NCBI RefSeq assembly: GCF_011601345.1
Contig: NZ_JAAORB010000005.1
Coordinates: forward strand, 62,001 to 126,000
Length of the DNA: 64,000 nucleotides
Direction of reading: 5' to 3'
Origin: Roseovarius gahaiensis
GTDB lineage: Bacteria > Pseudomonadota > Alphaproteobacteria > Rhodobacterales > Rhodobacteraceae
The translations under genes and the position numbers were made by a program. This document shows positions 25,902 to 36,334 of the stretch, piece by piece; position 1 is the first letter of the stretch; every line of letters begins with the position of its first letter. The notes beneath the pieces were generated by a model. That model saw only the letters and a program-made list of their open reading frames with translations, made no database searches and was not told where the DNA came from.

Positions 25902-27095
25902 TCACGGCTCGCGGAAGGCTTCGCGCGATTTATAAAGCGGCTTGAGCAGGTATTGCAGCACGGTTTTCTGTCCGGTGTGCAATTCGGCCTGCGCCTGCAT
26001 GCCGGGGCGGATTTCGATGCTGGACTGGCGCGGCGTCAGCGCCGTCATATCCACCCGCAAAGTCACCTGGTAATGCGGGTTTCCATCCGGATCGCGGGCA
26101 TTTTCATCCTTGAAGGTATCAGCCGAGATAAAATCCACCACCCCCTTGAGCGTGCCATAGATCGTGTAATAATAGGCCGACAGCTTGATTGTCGCCTCTT
26201 GGCCACGGCGGATATTGGCGATGTTCTCAGGCGCAACGCGGGCCTCCACGAACATTTCCTCGTCCAGCGGGATGATTTCCAAAATCTGTTCACCGGGGCG
26301 CACGACACCGCCGATGGTGGTGACGTTCAGGTTGTTGACGATGCCGCGCATTGGGCTGGTCAGGACAGTGCGGTTCAGTTGGTCCTGACTGGCCTTGAGG
26401 TTCTGTTTCAACGTGGCCAGTTCGCTAAGCGTTTCGGAATACGCCTGCGCGCGGTCCAATTCGGTTTGCGTCACGACCTCGTCATAGCGTTTTTGTGCTT
26501 CGGCATGGTCCTTGCGGGCGCGGGTGACTTCGATCAGGGCCACGACGTTTTTCTTCAAAAGATTTTCCATCAGCTTGCGTTCTTCCGCCGCTTGATGAAG
26601 CACCTCTTTCGCACCTTCACTTCGCTTGACGTAATCGGCTTGCCGCGCCTTCAGCAGCGCCTTTTCCGAGGCGACCATTTCAGGGCTGCGTTTGGCCAGA
26701 TCGTCTGGCACGGTAAAATCAAACTGCCCGGCCAATTCGGCCTCAAGCCGCAGGCGGCGGACGTCCAGGGCGTTGATCTGATCGTGCAGTTCCTCGACCG
26801 AGGATTTGAACTGCGTGCCGTGCAGGCGGGCCAGCGTATCGCCACGCTCGACGATATCGCCTTCTTGAACCATCAACTGGGCCAAAATACCGCCTTCAAG
26901 GTTCTGAATGATCTGTGGCCGCGAGGATGAAACGAACTCGCCATCGGCACGGACAATTTCATCAACCCAGGCAAACGCCGCCCAAAGGATAAACAGCCAC
27001 ACCGTCACGGCGCATAGCCAAATGGTCAGGCTGGGACCACGCAAACGATCATTCAGTTGCGCGACAAGGGCGGTTGCACCGGTGGCTATGATCAT
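25902..27095 (-). CDS. Type I secretion membrane-fusion protein (HlyD/LapC family)
   Basis: Links the inner-membrane ABC exporter to the outer-membrane channel. The 397-residue protein has one N-terminal membrane helix (TIWLCAVTVWLFILWAAFAW), a biotinyl-lipoyl-like hairpin (IIQNLEGGILAQLMVQEGDIV), a long coiled coil at about residues 100-240, and a C-terminal beta domain (GMQAQAELHTGQKTVLQYLL). The ATG overlaps the ABC gene stop by 4 bases. Last gene of the secretion operon. Confidence 0.95.
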   Translation of the reverse strand: MIIATGATALVAQLNDRLRGPSLTIWLCAVTVWLFILWAAFAWVDEIVRADGEFVSSSRPQIIQNLEGGILAQLMVQEGDIVERGDTLARLHGTQFKSSVEELHDQINALDVRRLRLEAELAGQFDFTVPDDLAKRSPEMVASEKALLKARQADYVKRSEGAKEVLHQAAEERKLMENLLKKNVVALIEVTRARKDHAEAQKRYDEVVTQTELDRAQAYSETLSELATLKQNLKASQDQLNRTVLTSPMRGIVNNLNVTTIGGVVRPGEQILEIIPLDEEMFVEARVAPENIANIRRGQEATIKLSAYYYTIYGTLKGVVDFISADTFKDENARDPDGNPHYQVTLRVDMTALTPRQSSIEIRPGMQAQAELHTGQKTVLQYLLKPLYKSREAFREP

Positions 27096-29353
27096 GACCC
27101 TCCGGTCGGGGCTTGGGCGATATGCGCCAAAACCTGATCGCGCGGGCCGTCCACGGCCATGCGCCCATTTTGCAAGATCATCGTGCGATCGGTCAGTTGC
27201 AAGATCGGCACGCGGTGTGTGGCGATCACCGCTGTGCGCCCCTCAAGCCACGTTTCCAGACGACTGACCAATGTCCGCTCCAGCGTTTGATCCAGTGCTG
27301 CCGTGGGTTCATCCAGCAGGCAAATGCGCGGGTCTTGCAGCCACAAACGCGCCCAACCAATCGACTGGCGCTGCCCTTGGCTCAGCCCCTGCCCGCCATC
27401 GCGAATTTCCAGATCCAGCCCCTTGGGATGCGATTTGACAAACGGGCCAAGCCCGGCGAAATCCAACGCCCGCATCAACCGGTCATCATCGCGTTCCAGA
27501 AGCGTCAGGTTCAGGTTTTCACGCAAGCTGCCGGTGAACAGGCGCACATCTTGGCCCAGATAGCCCACCAAACGGCGCAGATCGCGGGCCTCGATCTGGT
27601 TCATGTCGGTGCCGTCCAGCATAATCCGGCCCTTGGCTGGCGCATAAAGCCCCGACAAAAGCTTGAGAAACGTGGATTTGCCCGACCCGTTGGCTCCCAG
27701 AATGGCCAGTTTCTGCCCCGGCTGAATGGCCAGTGCCGGGATGTCCACAACCGGTGCCGCCCCTTCGTCATAGCCAAACTGCACCTCGCGCAACTCGAAC
27801 CCGCCCGCTAGCGTTTCGCGCCGCAGATAGGCGCGATCTTCGGCGCTGTCTTGTTCGGCCATGGCGATTTGATCCATTCCGGTCAGGGCCGATTTGACAT
27901 TGCTCCAGCGGGCCATCGTCCCGGCCAATTGCGTCAGCGGGGCCAATGTGCGGCTGGTCAGGATCGACACGGCAATGATCGACCCCACGGTGAATTCGCC
28001 CGCAAACACCAGATAGGTGCCCATGATAATCGCGGCCACATAGGTGGCCTGTTGCACACCTTGGCTCCAGAACGTCAGGGTCGAGGCCAGTTTGCGCTGC
28101 TCACTGGATTTCATCGCCTGAAGCGTGGTCAGTTCCCGCCACAACCGGCGAAAGCGGTCTTCGGCACGTTGGGTTTTCAAGGTGTCCAGCTCGAATATCG
28201 CCTCGTGCAACAGGCGCGAGGATTTCGAGGATGCGCCTTGGGTTTCCTGCGTCAGGCGGATCATCTTTTTTTGCAGGAAAAACCCCGGCAGAACCATCAA
28301 GATCGCGCCGAACACCAGCACCCAGACGACGTTCCCGGCAATCGACGCCACCAACAGCAGGAACACGAAAATAAACGGCACATCCGCCAAGCTGCCGATG
28401 GTCGAGGCGGTAAAGAATTCCCGAACCGAGCCAAACTCCCGCATGGCCGAGAACAACTGGCTTGGCGCGCGGCCCGCCACCTCGGAGCGCATGCCAAGCA
28501 AGCGGTTCATCAAAAGGCTCTGCACGTTCAGTTCAATCTGCCGCCCGGCCCCGTCCATCAAACGCGCGCGCGCAATTTTCAGGAACGCCTCCATCATCAG
28601 GGCCAGACCGGCCCCACCGGCCAACACCCAAAGGGTGGCCTGCGATTGATGCGGGATCACCCTGTCGTAGACCTGCAAGGCAAACAAGGCCACCGCCACG
28701 GCCAGAAGGTTGGCCACAAAAGACCCCAGAACCACTTCGCCGAAATGACGGCGAAAGCCCGCGAACTGGCTCCAGAACCAATGTGGCGCGGCGGTGTCTT
28801 CGGTATGGGCCTTTGATATCGTCCCAAGCGGGGCTTCGGCGCGGACGATGATGCCGGTAAAATAGGGCTCGAACTCCGACAAGGGCACGGTCGCGCGGTT
28901 GTCGGTGCAGGTGGGATCATAGATCACCAGATCACCGCGGTCCTGTTGCAGCACCAAAATGAACTGCCCGCTGGTCATTTGCGCCAAGGCGGGCCAGTGA
29001 TCGCCCAGACACTGCGACACGCTTTCCACTTCGGTCAGCAGACCAACAGCGGCCAAACCATCGGCCAAGGCCTGCGGTTGCGGCTGATCCCCGGTGACAT
29101 CGCTGGACATCATCGCCTCAAGGATATCACGCGCCATCACCTCTTGCCCAAGGATCGCGGCATAGGTCGCCCCCAGCTTGGCGCGCGCCTCGGCACGTTC
29201 GCCAAACCGCGAATTGATCTGCGGCTCGGGCGGCGGGGTTTGCACGGCGTTTGCCACGCGTGGGGTCTCGGGGGCCGTGTCGGAATTGGACACGGCGCGC
29301 AACCGGCGGCGCACACCGCTGGTGATCGACAGGGCTGTGGGCGCTTTGCTCAA
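27092..29353 (-). CDS. Type I secretion ABC transporter/permease (LapB/HlyB-like)
   Basis: A 753-residue ABC exporter: N-terminal C39-like domain (about 60-200), six-helix membrane domain (about 215-480) and nucleotide-binding domain with Walker A GANGSGKST, signature GLSQGQRQ and Walker B ICLLDEPTA. The C39-like domain shows no catalytic Cys at the peptidase position, so it is of the non-cleaving kind found in RTX and giant-adhesin exporters. Overlaps its neighbours on both sides by 4 bases. Predicted to export the adjacent Ig-repeat adhesin. Confidence 0.95.
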   Translation of the reverse strand: MSKAPTALSITSGVRRRLRAVSNSDTAPETPRVANAVQTPPPEPQINSRFGERAEARAKLGATYAAILGQEVMARDILEAMMSSDVTGDQPQPQALADGLAAVGLLTEVESVSQCLGDHWPALAQMTSGQFILVLQQDRGDLVIYDPTCTDNRATVPLSEFEPYFTGIIVRAEAPLGTISKAHTEDTAAPHWFWSQFAGFRRHFGEVVLGSFVANLLAVAVALFALQVYDRVIPHQSQATLWVLAGGAGLALMMEAFLKIARARLMDGAGRQIELNVQSLLMNRLLGMRSEVAGRAPSQLFSAMREFGSVREFFTASTIGSLADVPFIFVFLLLVASIAGNVVWVLVFGAILMVLPGFFLQKKMIRLTQETQGASSKSSRLLHEAIFELDTLKTQRAEDRFRRLWRELTTLQAMKSSEQRKLASTLTFWSQGVQQATYVAAIIMGTYLVFAGEFTVGSIIAVSILTSRTLAPLTQLAGTMARWSNVKSALTGMDQIAMAEQDSAEDRAYLRRETLAGGFELREVQFGYDEGAAPVVDIPALAIQPGQKLAILGANGSGKSTFLKLLSGLYAPAKGRIMLDGTDMNQIEARDLRRLVGYLGQDVRLFTGSLRENLNLTLLERDDDRLMRALDFAGLGPFVKSHPKGLDLEIRDGGQGLSQGQRQSIGWARLWLQDPRICLLDEPTAALDQTLERTLVSRLETWLEGRTAVIATHRVPILQLTDRTMILQNGRMAVDGPRDQVLAHIAQAPTGGS

Positions 29354-30678
29354 ATGCTGCCCCCGTCCGCCAGCAGACCAAGGTGGCGCGCAATCTCAAG
29401 CCGCGTCTTGGCCAGTTCATATTTCAGGTCCAGATGCGCTGTCTGACGCGCGGCAAAGGTTTCATACATGCCGACCACATCCATCACCTGCCGCTGACCG
29501 GCCTTGTATTGGCGTTGGAACAAATCAAGATTTGCCTTGGCTTGCGCGGCCAATGTGCTGGCCTCGGTCACCTGCCGCGACAGGGCGTTGCGGCGGCTGT
29601 CAAGGCGGCGCAGCTTGCGCTCGGCATCTTCGCGGGCTTGGCCCACCCGGCGTTCGGCGGCATCGCGCGCGGCGGCTGTCGCTTTCAGGTTATCGCCCGT
29701 TCCAAGGCCCAGCAATTGATCGGACGAGATGTTCAACCCGATGTTGGAGCCGTTTTCATCCACCGAGCCGCCTGCGGTCAATCCCGGCAAAAGGCCCGCG
29801 CGGTCAATCTTGGCCTGCGCGATATCGCGTTCCTTTTCCGCCTCGGCCCGCAAAACCTGAAGCGGCTTGGCGTTCCCGGTCTCCGGCATCAGATCGGTCA
29901 GGCCCTGCACCCCGTCCAAGGGCTGTGCCGACATCGCGTTCAACTCGGAAAAAGCTGCGGCCTCGGCCTCCTGCTGCGCGGCAAGGGTCGAGCGTATCTC
30001 AGAGAGCTTCTGGCGCAGCACGTTCAAGTCAGACATATCCGACACGCCGCCTTTGACGCGCTCGTTCATCACCCACTCGAAATGCTGCATGTCTTTCAGC
30101 GTCTGTCGTTCAAGCGTGCTGCGGTCGCGCGCTTTCATGGCGTCCAGATACAGCCCAAGCGCCGTCAGAACACGGTCATTGGTATCCTCGGACAGTGTCA
30201 CGGCGGCGACTTCGACATCGGCCTTGGCAAAAGCGCGTTCGGCCTTTTTACGGCCATTGTCGAACAGAACCTGTTCCACCACCAACTGAGTCACCAGATC
30301 ACCAAGGCTGGTCAGACTGATATCCGGCCCGATGCGCGGCAACCAGTTTTTTGAGGCCGCCTTGGCGCGCAAGCGGGCGCTGCGCAATTCGGCCTCGGAC
30401 GGGCGGCTATAGGCGGCAAGAACGGGCTGCGCGACGCGGTCATAGGCACTGTCAGTGGGCAAAATGCTGCGGCGCGATTGCAATGCGGTGATAACCGTCG
30501 ATTGCGCCGCCTCTTTTTGGCGCGCGGTCAGGTCTGCATCGGGTGATTTTGACAAAAACCGCGACACCTGTCCGCCTTCGGCGGTCTGTGCACCGTCGCC
30601 AAGCGACATGCACCCCGACAGGCCCAACACCGCCAACAGGCCGAGTGCCCTTTTTGTTGATCCGTCCCACTGCCCCAT
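29350..30678 (-). CDS. TolC-family outer-membrane channel protein (LapE-like)
   Basis: A 442-residue outer-membrane efflux protein with a lipoprotein-like signal (LGLLAVLGLSGCMSLG, lipobox LSGC). Two OEP domains are formed by long amphipathic helices (SEAELRSARLRAKAASKNWL; DAAERRVGQAREDAERKLRR), the coiled-coil tunnel of TolC. It completes the type I system with the ABC and HlyD genes, which overlap it in series, and is 75 bases downstream of the adhesin gene. Confidence 0.92.
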   Translation of the reverse strand: MGQWDGSTKRALGLLAVLGLSGCMSLGDGAQTAEGGQVSRFLSKSPDADLTARQKEAAQSTVITALQSRRSILPTDSAYDRVAQPVLAAYSRPSEAELRSARLRAKAASKNWLPRIGPDISLTSLGDLVTQLVVEQVLFDNGRKKAERAFAKADVEVAAVTLSEDTNDRVLTALGLYLDAMKARDRSTLERQTLKDMQHFEWVMNERVKGGVSDMSDLNVLRQKLSEIRSTLAAQQEAEAAAFSELNAMSAQPLDGVQGLTDLMPETGNAKPLQVLRAEAEKERDIAQAKIDRAGLLPGLTAGGSVDENGSNIGLNISSDQLLGLGTGDNLKATAAARDAAERRVGQAREDAERKLRRLDSRRNALSRQVTEASTLAAQAKANLDLFQRQYKAGQRQVMDVVGMYETFAARQTAHLDLKYELAKTRLEIARHLGLLADGGSI

Positions 30679-30753
30679 GACTGCCCCTTGACCGGTAGCT
30701 TGTTATCTTTTGGCCACGCCCGGACAAATGCCCGCGCGCGGCCCGATCACGTA

Positions 30754-33700
30754 TCAGGTGACGATGTCGATATCCTCGTCGACCACGATCGTCGCATCAT
30801 CGCCAAGGCTGTAGATGTCGAAGCCCGCAGGCTCATCCGCCGAACCGGTCACCGGTTGCGCGCCGTCGATCGTCAGCTTGTCGTCGCCACCGCCACGAAC
30901 CGTCAGCGTGTCGCTGTTGTCGGACAGGGCCAGCAATTGCTCTTCGGTGATCGTCAACTCGCCACTGGCGCCACGCGAACTCAGGTCAATGGTTTCCACA
31001 TTGAAGCCATTCAGCGCCGGGTTGGCCAGATCAACATCGGTGGCGTTCACCTCGTCAAGGACCAAGTATGTGGACGAGGCATTGCCTGCTTGATCTGTCG
31101 ATGTCACCAAAAGCTGCGAGCCATCGGGGATCGGGGCTGAGTTGCCGGACCCGTCAACGAAGGTGTGATAGGTTTGCGAACCGACCGGTGTGCCCGTGAC
31201 CTCCAGCGGGGTCACGCCACCTTCGTCGATCTGGTGGAACGACACGGTGTCGCCCGTCGCGTCTGTGCCGACCACGCTGTAGCCGCCGTCCAACTCTTCG
31301 CCGACAAAGCGCACCAAGGGCTCTCCGGGCGCGACCATATCATAGGCGACCTGCCCTGTGGCCGTGCCGGGATTGCCGTAGTGTCGGTCGCGCGGATGGT
31401 CATCTGTGCGGTGCCCTCGTCATTGGGAATATCACCGCGCGGCACGGTGATCGACCATGCGCCCGTGCTGTCACCGGTGGCGAGATATGTTTCGCCAAAG
31501 ATATCCACCTCAACCTCCGAGCCCGGCTCGACCGTGCCGGTCAGTTCCAGACCGTCGCGCGCCGCGTCGAGATTGGCAAAGCCGTTGACCGCCCCCACCG
31601 TTTCACCTTGGGCAAGGTTCTTGACCTCGGTGTCGATCAACACACGGCCGTCGATGTTGTCGAGGTTGCCAACCGGGTCTTGGACCCGGACGATCATATC
31701 CGCCTCACGGGTGCCACCGGGTATCACGCCGCCATCAAACACCGCCGTCCAGTCACCGCTGTCTTGATCCACGGAAACACGCGCCGGAACGCCGTCAATC
31801 TCGACCCAGACTTGCGAGCCGGGTTCGACCGTGCCGGTCAATTCGAACCCACCATCGGCAAGGCTTTGATTGATGACGTTCATGCCATCGGCTGTCATCG
31901 GCATGCCGGTGGGCGCAGCCATCGACAAATCATCAACCAGCGTGTCCACCTTCAGCATATGGCTAAGGGAATAGCTGTTGTCATGCTCGTCGGTGATCGT
32001 GGCGGTCAGTTCCGGGTTGTGATCGCCGGGCACCAGATCGGCTGTATCGTAGAATTGCTGCCATTCGCCGGTGGTCTGATCGGCCTGCACTGTGTAATCG
32101 ACATCACCCAAGGTGACGACGACGGACGCGCCGGGATCGGCGGTGCCGGTGACCATCACACCATCTTCATAGACTTCATGATTGATCACGCCATTATTGC
32201 CAACCGCGTCGCCGTTCAGGGTCAGGCTGCCGGCTTCGGTATCCACCTCGACGGCTTGGGTTAGTGTCCGGGTGTTGCCGGCGGTGTCTTGCGCGATGAT
32301 CTGCACATCCTGCGTATACTCGCCCGGCGGAATCTGATTGCCGTCAAAGCTGGCGGTCCATGTCCCGTCGGCGTTCACCTGCGCTTCGACCACCTCGTCA
32401 AAGAATTTGAGCGTGACGGTCGATTGCCCATCCTCGACCGTGCCGGTCAGGGTGAAGCCATCGGAAATTTCGCTGCTGTTGATCACGCCGTCCGAACCGC
32501 CGATCTCTGCCTGATGGCTGAAATCGCGCACTTCAAGATCGACACGGATAGTTTCCGATGTCTCGGTTACGTTGCCGGCATCGTCCACCGTGCGCGCCGT
32601 GACGGTGGCGTCGTATTGTGTGTCGGGCAAGGCGTAAGGGTCAAACTCGGCCTCCCACGACCCATCGTCAACGGCCGTAACAGTTGTGCTTTGGTCACCC
32701 ATCGACACAACAACGGTCGCGCCCGGTTCGGACATGCCTGTCACGACAAGGCCCTCGTCATCGGCCCAATCCTTGTTGACCAGCCCGTTGTCGCCGACCT
32801 GATCGGCGTTGATCTGCAAATCATTGTAGATCGTATCGATGGAAATGGTCTCGGTGATCGTGGAGCTATTGCCGAACCCATCGGTTGACACGATCGTGAC
32901 GTCTTTGTCGTAATCGCCCTCTTCCAGATCGTCGGGATCAAACTCAACCCGCCACGTGCCATCCTCACCGACTTGGACAGTCTCTGTCACCTCGTCGATG
33001 GTCACCTCGACAGTCGCGCCAACCTCACCCGTGCCAGCAATTTCCACACCGTCGCGGAAATCGTCATCATTCACGATATGTCCGTTCGACACCAAACCAT
33101 CGGTCACCCCGACGTCGGGCGCGGTGGTGTCAATAGTGATGGACGGCCCGTCCAGCGTGGTTTCCGTGCCATCAGGCTCGGTCACGGTCGCGCTGACATC
33201 GTATTCGCCATCCTCGGGGAAGTCGTCCCCTTCAAAGGTCGCCTCCCACTCGCCGTCATCATTCGCGGATGTATCGACAGTCTTGTCACCGATGCTCACC
33301 TCGATATCCGAGCCCGGCTCGGCCTCGCCGGTGATGGTGATCGACGGATCCGAGGCATCATCGCCGCCAATCACGATTGGGGCGTCTTCGTTCACGACAG
33401 GCTCGATCCGCGGAGGCCCGCCAATGATGCCGCCACCGACACCGCCGCTGCCGCTTCCGTCGCTGCCACCTGCCAGCAACGAGGTCGCCGCCAAACCAGC
33501 CACACCAACACCGGCCGCGCCCAACAGGCCCGAACCACCCAAGCCAAGCAGCCCTGCACCAAGCATCGACACCTCGTCGCCGCCCGCCGCGCCAGCCGGT
33601 CCGGCCACGTCCGTGCTCTCAAGGAAAATCAGCTCATCAGACGGGCTCCACTTGCCCCATGTTTCGGTTGGGCCATACTGTGCATACAGCGTGCCATCGG

Positions 33701-33995
33701 ACCCTTCGACCAGAGAGACCTCGTTGAGATAGCCATCGGCACTTATGAACAATCGGCTGCCCGTGGCACCATCGGCCCCGAAATACCCTTCAAGCACGAC
33801 AACGCGGCCATCCGCCAGCGACAGGATCAGGTTGCCCCCGTCCCGCTGATAACCCTCTATGTCGATTTGCCGGAGATTAAGAGAGATTTCCTGCCCATTT
33901 GCCGCAGGGATCACCGTGACCTCATCCCCCTCAGGGATTGATCCACGATACACACTGCCCGCATCTGCGCGGGCCACATACTCAATAGCCTTCAT
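30754..33995 (-). pseudogene. Giant BapA/LapA-type Ig-repeat adhesin, frame broken by one missing base
   Basis: Biofilm-type surface adhesin. Start ATG 33993-33995 (MKAIEYVARADAG). Residues 1-130 form a BapA-prefix-like domain, then a Gly-rich linker (140-195), then seven Ig-like repeats of about 95 residues (each with a VTGTxEPGA-like strand and DGxWxAxFD) plus a diverged eighth. The C-terminus (LTITEEQLLALSDNSDTLTV...YSLGDDATIVV) matches the tail common in type I-secreted adhesins. At about 31380 the frame shifts: restoring one base in GACAC/TACGGC gives ATDTYGNPGTATGQ and a 1080-residue protein. As written, translation stops at 31212. It may be a real mutation or a sequence error. Confidence 0.88.
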
Positions 33996-34314
33996 TACAC
34001 TCACCACTCTACCTCGATCCGCGGCGCCTCGTTTGGTGGACGCTACATTGATCCTCTTCAAAATCGATACAGGAAAACCAATACAATCGCTAGGGGATTT
34101 TGACGGAAAACCGCAAAATCAGGTCAGGCACGCCACATTTCGGCCATTTTTCTGCAAAATCCGCCCATCGTGAGTCTTTTGTGCAACATGAGCTGTAATC
34201 CCGCACAAACATGCGACTACGGTCAGACCCACGCTTGGCCAACAAATACGGCTTGACGGGGCGCGATCGGGGCAACAAAGTCGCCCAAACTTTTCACCTA
34301 ATCCAGAGGCCGTC
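33996..34314. promoter_or_regulatory. 319-base gap: divergent promoter region of the adhesin and argE
   Basis: No gene is seen. The region is AT-richer than its surroundings, consistent with promoters for both flanking genes. The clearest element is a hairpin at 34096-34120: GATTTTG-a-CGG-aaaa-CCG-CAAAATC, about 10 base pairs with an AAAA loop. It could be an operator, a leader hairpin of the adhesin mRNA or a terminator. I recognise no named regulator site. Confidence 0.5.
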
Positions 34315-35478
34315 GTGACCACACAACTTGCTGATACCGTTGCGCTTCTTGGAGACCTGATTGCTTTTCCGACGGTCTCGGAGGTCAGCAATCTGGACAT
34401 GATCGCCTATTTGGCGCACCGGCTTGAGGCAGACGGGGCGCGGGTGGACATTTTTCATGATGAAATCGGCCACAAAGCCAATCTTTTTGCCACCATCGGG
34501 CCGGACATGGACGGTGGCATCGTGTTGTCGGGCCATTCCGACGTGGTGCCCGTGGATGAACAGGACTGGGCCAGCTACCCTTTTGAAATGACAGAAGATT
34601 TAGGCCTTTTATACGGGCGCGGCACCTGTGACATGAAAGGCTTTATCGCCGCCGCCGTCGCCATGGCCCCCTATTTTGCCGAACGCGTCCGCGATCGACC
34701 CGTGCATTTTGCCTTTACCTACGACGAAGAGGTTGGATGCTTCGGGGCGCAGGCCCTTGTGGACAGCCTGAAACAAAAAGGCATCCGGCCCGGCGTGGCG
34801 ATCATCGGTGAACCAACAATGATGCGGATCATCGAAGGCCATAAAGGCTGCTACGAATATACCACGCATTTTCATGGGCTTGCCGGGCATGGCTCCTCCC
34901 CCGACAGAGGCGTGAACGCGGTTGAATACGCCGCCCGCTACGTCAACCGCCTGCTAGAGTTGAAAGACGCCCTACGCGCCCGCGCCCCCGCCGGAAGCCG
35001 ATTTGACCCACCCTGGACAACCATCAACACCGGCAGCCTGATCGGCGGTGTGGCGCATAACGTGATCGCCTCGATTGCCAAGCTGGAATGGGAGATGCGG
35101 CCCGTGCAAACCGCCGATGCGCAGTTTGTGAAGGATGAGTTGTCGCGCTATTGCGCCGAGGAATTGCTGCCAGCCATGCGGTCGATCAGCCCGGACGCCG
35201 AGATCACGACCGAAGTGATCGGCGAGGTCGACGGGCTGGAACCCGCAGATGAAAACGAAGCCAAACAAATCATGATGGAATTGACTGGAGCCAACACTGC
35301 AGATGTCGTGCCCTTCGGCACCGAAGCGGGGATATTTCAGCAATACGGCATGTCGGCGGTGGTGTGTGGTCCGGGCTCGATTGATCAGGCGCATAAGCCC
35401 GATGAATATGTGTCGCTTGACCAGTTGCAGCAATGCGTCGACATGTTGGGCCGGTTGGCTGACAGGCTGGATGTGTAA
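34315..35478 (+). CDS. argE: Acetylornithine deacetylase (M20 family)
   Basis: Hydrolyses N-acetylornithine to ornithine in arginine synthesis. The 387-residue protein has the M20 metal-site motifs: SGHSDVVPVD (His), GRGTCDMKGF (Asp) and TYDEEVGCFGAQ (catalytic Glu pair), with GAIIGEPT-like IIGEPTMMRI and a dimerisation domain (GLAGHGSSPDRGVNAVEYAA). It starts at GTG 34315 with AGAGG upstream. Succinyl-diaminopimelate desuccinylase is a related alternative, but the motifs and length favour ArgE. Confidence 0.9.
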   Translation: MTTQLADTVALLGDLIAFPTVSEVSNLDMIAYLAHRLEADGARVDIFHDEIGHKANLFATIGPDMDGGIVLSGHSDVVPVDEQDWASYPFEMTEDLGLLYGRGTCDMKGFIAAAVAMAPYFAERVRDRPVHFAFTYDEEVGCFGAQALVDSLKQKGIRPGVAIIGEPTMMRIIEGHKGCYEYTTHFHGLAGHGSSPDRGVNAVEYAARYVNRLLELKDALRARAPAGSRFDPPWTTINTGSLIGGVAHNVIASIAKLEWEMRPVQTADAQFVKDELSRYCAEELLPAMRSISPDAEITTEVIGEVDGLEPADENEAKQIMMELTGANTADVVPFGTEAGIFQQYGMSAVVCGPGSIDQAHKPDEYVSLDQLQQCVDMLGRLADRLDV

Positions 35479-35487
35479 TCAAAACAA

Positions 35488-35515
35488 AACAACGGCTTAC
35501 GCGGCGTTGTTACAG
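35488..35515 (-). terminator. Putative terminator after trmB
   Basis: Between the converging argE and trmB stops, AACAACG and CGTTGTT (35488-35494 and 35505-35511) form a 7-base-pair stem with a 10-base loop. On the complement it is followed by TTGTTTTG, so it most likely serves trmB. Confidence 0.5.
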
Positions 35516-36229
35516 TCAGGTTTTGACGAAGGTCAGGTAATGCGGCGTGCGGCCTTCGCGCAGTGCTTTTTCCTCGTAGCGCGTGGAAATCCAGTCGTTC
35601 CACGGCGCGCGCCAGTCGGCGGGCCGTTCGGCCAGCCACTCGAAACCGTGCTGCGGCACCTGTTCCAAGGTTTGGCGCACATAATCCGGGATATCCGTTG
35701 CCACCCTGAAAATTGCCCCGGTTTTCAACACTCTGGCCAAAGGCCCTAAATGCTCGGGCGTAACGAAGCGGCGCCGATGATGGCGCTTTTTCGGCCATGG
35801 GTCAGGATATAGCAGGAACGCGCGCGAGATGCTGTGATCTGGCAACACATCAAACATATCACGGACATCGCCGGGATGAACCGCGATATTTTGCGCCCCG
35901 GACTCGCGGATTTTGCCCAACAGCATGGCCACACCATTGATATACGGCTCGCATCCGATAATGCCGACATCAGGATTTTGGACGGCCTGATGCACCATAT
36001 GCTCGCCGCCACCAAACCCAATCTCAAGCCAGACATCGCGATCCCCGAAAAGAGATTTTAAATCAAGGGCTTCCCTGTCTGGGTTCACGTCCCACCCGAC
36101 GGCGCCGGGCGACAATTTCTCCAAGTCCTGATCAAGATAGGCCTCTTGCGACTTGCGCAGGCCCTTGCCTTTGAACCGGCCGTAAAAATTGCGCCATGGG
36201 GCGCCAGAGGGGTGTTTGTCTTGGGTCAT
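35516..36229 (-). CDS. trmB: tRNA (guanosine(46)-N7)-methyltransferase
   Basis: Makes m7G46 in the tRNA variable loop using S-adenosylmethionine. The 237-residue protein has the TrmB motifs: LEIGFGGGEHM (SAM site), GCEPYINGV, and LLYPDPWPKKRHHRRRFV (catalytic/tRNA-binding region). Start ATG 36227-36229 (MTQDKHPSG) fits family length; the frame extends 28 codons upstream without similarity. It follows metK, whose product supplies its cofactor, 105 bases downstream. Confidence 0.95.
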   Translation of the reverse strand: MTQDKHPSGAPWRNFYGRFKGKGLRKSQEAYLDQDLEKLSPGAVGWDVNPDREALDLKSLFGDRDVWLEIGFGGGEHMVHQAVQNPDVGIIGCEPYINGVAMLLGKIRESGAQNIAVHPGDVRDMFDVLPDHSISRAFLLYPDPWPKKRHHRRRFVTPEHLGPLARVLKTGAIFRVATDIPDYVRQTLEQVPQHGFEWLAERPADWRAPWNDWISTRYEEKALREGRTPHYLTFVKT

Positions 36230-36334
36230 GTATTTTTGCGAACCGGACGAAAGAGACAAGGATGTTCTACGAAACCTGATTGGCAGGCCGAGGTCTGCGC
36301 CCATCATGGACATCAGCCCCGGCCCTGCCCCAAA

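Noticed and set aside
31400-33400. Repetitive DNA in the adhesin gene as a possible CRISPR or satellite array
   Set aside because: The repetition is at protein level (Ig-like domains of about 95 residues) with diverged DNA, and no constant short repeat with unique spacers.
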